DNA of 64,000 nucleotides, taken from Climacium dendroides (Eukaryota; Streptophyta; Bryopsida; Hypnales; Climaciaceae). The translations under genes were made by a program, and so were the position numbers. Each line of letters opens with the position of its first letter. Positions within the stretch are counted from its first letter, which is position 1. The notes beneath the pieces were generated by a model, which was not told the origin of the DNA, ran no database searches, and saw only the letters and a program-made list of their open reading frames with translations. The stretch lies in NCBI GenBank assembly GCA_950106755.1, contig OX467087.1:8684047-8748046 (forward strand), given 5' to 3'. Below are positions 61,201-64,000 of this stretch, one piece after another.

Positions 61201-63872
61201 ACAAAGCAGATCGCATGCACATGATCGCGTTCGTAGGTCAGCAGATGTGGGCATTCCATGGGATGTCGGAGGGTCTGCAGGTCATCCCTCTTCTAGAACA
61301 CCGGCAAGATATAGCAATACAGACTTAGGCAGAGGTTCTCTAAGTTCACCTATTCCCATTCCCGCTTCAACAACCTCTCGACAGGATAGTGAGAATGAAA
61401 TGCCAGGACCAAGCATATGGCCCACGAGTGCTTTTCCAAACTTAAATGCTCAAATTTTAGGAGGAGCATCTGGTGTTATGCCACCGTTCCAGAATTTTCT
61501 TCCAGTGGGAGAGTACACTAGTTGGGAGCTACCATTTCTGCCTGGATGGGCTCATGGTCAATCTGGAACAGTTCCATCCGGGGCACCATCAGGCGTTCCT
61601 GTTTCAGGACCTCTACAAAGTGCACAAGAGCAGCAGCAGCAACAGAGTACAGCCGTATCAGTAGCCAATGTTGCAATGGCAGCAGCGATGGCTGCTGCAA
61701 GGGCTGCTGCTCGAGCAGGTGCAGGTATGGTAGGAGCGGCAAGCGCTGGCTTGGGGGCTGGAATTGGAGCTCAGATTGGAGTTGGTAAGTTCTGTGCCCT
61801 CGGTTTTTTCTTGCAGAACTAGTTGATGTAACTTATCTAGTGTTGAGTAGTTTTGAGAGACTTGCAACTAATGGTGTAAAAGTTTCCATTGCAGCAGAAT
61901 CCGGAATCAGTGCGCGAACTGGTATTGCAATCCCCGGAAGAGTAGGTGCTACCATCGGTGCTGCTGAGGCAGCTCAAGCAGCTATGGCAGCTGCTGCTGC
62001 TGCCGCGGAACTTCCTTGTACTGTAAAATTGAGGATATGGCCACATGATATCAAGCGTCCTTGTGCATTGTTGGATCCTGAGACATGTCGCCTGGTTATC
62101 CCGCATGCTGTCTTGTGCAGGTAATTACTGTAACAGATCCTTGTTTCAAGGTTGTTATTTTATGTGCCAGTGTGTTGCAACTTCTGAAGAAATTTTCTTT
62201 ACCAGCAAGCCTCTCTATGCTTTCTTTCTTATAGTGGATTTTCTGTACTTGATACCAATAAGTGGCATTTACCTTTAGTTCCTGAACGCCATTATTGTTA
62301 GCCATGGAGTATGTGAATGTCTTCGTCCCTAAATTCGTTCTGTGCAACGCCTCCGTTGAAAACCTCCCTGAATCTCAAGTTGTGCAAGCTCATGTGATTG
62401 ACTTACTTCTGATAACTCTGTCGCATGTTGAATATTGTGGGATGCTCGAGCAGTGAAATGGGTGCGCATTTTTCACCTTGTGGTCGATTTCTAGCCGCCT
62501 GTGTTGCCTGCGTTCTGCCCATGGTGGATTCTGATTTACGGCGTGGAAACTCAGCGGGCTCTCCAGGTGCTGGAACATCTGCGCATTCTCCTACCCAGCA
62601 TCCAATCTCTTCACAGCAAGTCATATATGAGCTTCGAGTATATTCTCTTGAAGAAGCCACGTGAGTTTTTGATGCTCAATTGCGACCCTTTCGTAACTGT
62701 AGGTGTCATCGTTAATGTGGTCCCTAGTTCTTCAATGTCCATTTATTTTGAATGGAACTTCTAATTTTTAACACAAGCTCGAACACTCTGCGCCTATATT
62801 ATAACTGCATTGTGCGTAAGTGGATATGTTTGCTTGGAAGTGTGCATTGATGGTAGGTTTTGAATAGGAGTTTCAGAGTTTTAATACTTGTGATTTGTCA
62901 TGGCTCTTACATCACCCTTCCTGTGACCTTGTATTGGTTTTTCAGCTTTGGGCAAGTGCTTGCGTCAAGAGCAGTGAGAGCTGCACACTGCCTCACCTCA
63001 ATCCAGGTCTGTTGCGTATACTATGCGAAATTTCAAGCAACTTTCAAGTTCTAACTATGATCCTTGTCTGCACAGATTTTAAGACCTGTCACGTAATTGA
63101 TATCCCGCTCTGTGTGATATTGACCATATTAGCACTGAGCAAGTGTAATGTCAGATTTTGACCCATACAACTTGTGGCTTTGAACATGCAGTTCTCACCA
63201 ACATCAGGCCACATACTGCTTGCGTATGGTAGACGTCATAATTCACTCCTGAGAAGCCTTGTTGTGGACGGCTCTGCAACAATTCCAATTCGAGTTTACA
63301 CTATTCTTGAGGTTTGCATTCTATTCCATTCAAATCACCAGTCGTTGTGGGAAGTTCTATTATTAGTGGCTAATATTTCTGCCTAATATCTTCTTGGGCT
63401 AACGCAGTCTCTGTTCTTCCTATTACGTTTTGTCAGGTGTATAGAGTTTCAGATATGGAGCTCGTGAGAGTACTACCTAGTGCCGAAGATGAGGTGAATG
63501 TGGCGTGCTTTCATCCTCAAGTTGGTGGTGGTCTTGTGTATGGAACAAAGGTGATTTATGCCCTCTTGCGTTTGAGCTAGTAATTAGTCATGAACTCAAT
63601 TATCTTTTGTTTAGGGTAGTAGCATAGTGGTACCATAATGCTCATGTTAAGCTTCCTGCACTCTTCTGCATCCTGTATACTGCAGCTCTGAGGGCTGTGG
63701 TACCCTTACTAATATGGAAAGTTTGAGATTCTTTCGAATGTGGGTTGTGACTGATATGATTTTTGATCTACTTCTCTTCTTAATTCAGGAAGGAAAGCTT
63801 AGGATACTTAGACACGATCGAACTGCACTGCATTCAAACCCTGGTTCAGCCTTAGAAGATGAACTACTTGAG
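58280..63872 (+). CDS. AMBRA1-like WD40 repeat protein (3' partial)
   Basis: Animal AMBRA1 is a WD40 substrate receptor of the CUL4-DDB1 ubiquitin ligase and an autophagy regulator. The plant relatives are transducin/WD40 proteins of less certain role. Exons: 58280-58395, 58648-58803, 58978-59094, 59323-59407, 59889-59997, 60186-60253, 60430-60552, 60725-61784, 61895-62120, 62454-62660, 62946-63006, 63192-63311, 63437-63550 and 63789-63872. These 14 exons give 882 codons, all in phase; the last donor (GTACTG) leads to an exon beyond 64000. Landmarks are LEAESLRHCTAKYCPL, STIAAAFSPDGNTLAST, GDHTVKIICCRTGQC, VRFHPASSEVLASGSLD, LAFHAQGDLLAVASGHK and RRSLRAVHFHP. Then comes a long disordered linker (residues about 259-611, with Ser/Pro-rich, poly-Gln and poly-Ala parts). 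A conserved C-terminal half follows (ELPCTVKLRIW, GAHFSPCGRFLAACVACVLP, QVIYELRVYSL, RAAHCLTSIQFSPTSGHILLAYGRRH). The first coding exon is the least certain; its MMPLWLDEP start was picked for phase. Confidence 0.88.
61629..61760 (+). repeat. Coding poly-Gln / Ala-rich tract
   Basis: CAG/CAA codons encode EQQQQQ at about 61629, followed by an Ala-rich run (AMAAAMAAARAAARAGAG) in the AMBRA1-like linker. A second Ala run occurs at about 61990-62010 in the next exon. Confidence 0.85.
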
Positions 63873-64000
63873 GTACTGCATTTAACTTTGGAGATCTGTT
63901 TTTCTGTCTTCTAGGCCGTTTTTTGGACCCTCGACTGGTCTGAAATTAATGCATATAGCATCAACTGTTTTTTGTGAGTTGCCCTTGATTGTGATGATCA

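Overview
The window is nuclear DNA of a land plant, most likely a moss. Genes are cut by many short GT-AG introns (about 50 to 500 bp). Exonic stretches have mixed base composition, while the intergenic DNA is very AT-rich with long (TA)n tracts and small inverted-repeat elements. Every recognisable protein is plant-like, and the TIR-NBS-LRR with phase-0 introns resembles what I recall of bryophyte resistance genes. The genus cannot be settled from this sequence alone.

Layout, left to right. (1) 1-2231: possible leader of the next gene, with no recognisable protein. (2) 2232-6853 (+): a five-exon TIR-NBS-LRR immune-receptor gene, interrupted by two in-frame stop codons in the NB-ARC exon. (3) 6854-10654: AT-rich spacer. 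(4) 10655-13344 (-): a CCHC zinc-knuckle plus KH-domain RNA-binding protein. (5) 14964-16628: a 1.7 kb imperfect hairpin repeat. (6) 17755-19342 (-): NAA20, catalytic subunit of the NatB N-terminal acetyltransferase. (7) About 20.2-34.4 kb: a gene-free AT-rich island carrying several MITE-like or foldback elements and (TA)n runs. (8) 34.4-35.2 kb: a tandem array of about 192-bp units directly in front of the next gene. (9) 35316-46452 (+): a giant gene of about 32 exons for a GHKL-ATPase plus SMC-hinge protein of the GMI1/SMCHD1 family. (10) 50007-54251 (+): an 11-exon Taspase-1 (threonine aspartase) gene. (11) 54.3-56.6 kb: AT-rich repeat DNA with a G17 run. (12) 58280 to the end (+): the first 14 coding exons of an AMBRA1-like WD40 protein, running off the window.

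The genes are unrelated single-copy housekeeping or chromatin genes plus one immune receptor; nothing suggests an operon-like cluster. Exon models were built by hand. I joined exons only where GT-AG sites, reading phase and family similarity agreed, and weak joints are marked. I see no sign of a wholly new multi-gene system. The most unusual items are the long hairpin locus, the tandem array in front of the GMI1-like gene, the two abutting MITE-like elements, and two unusual short exons.
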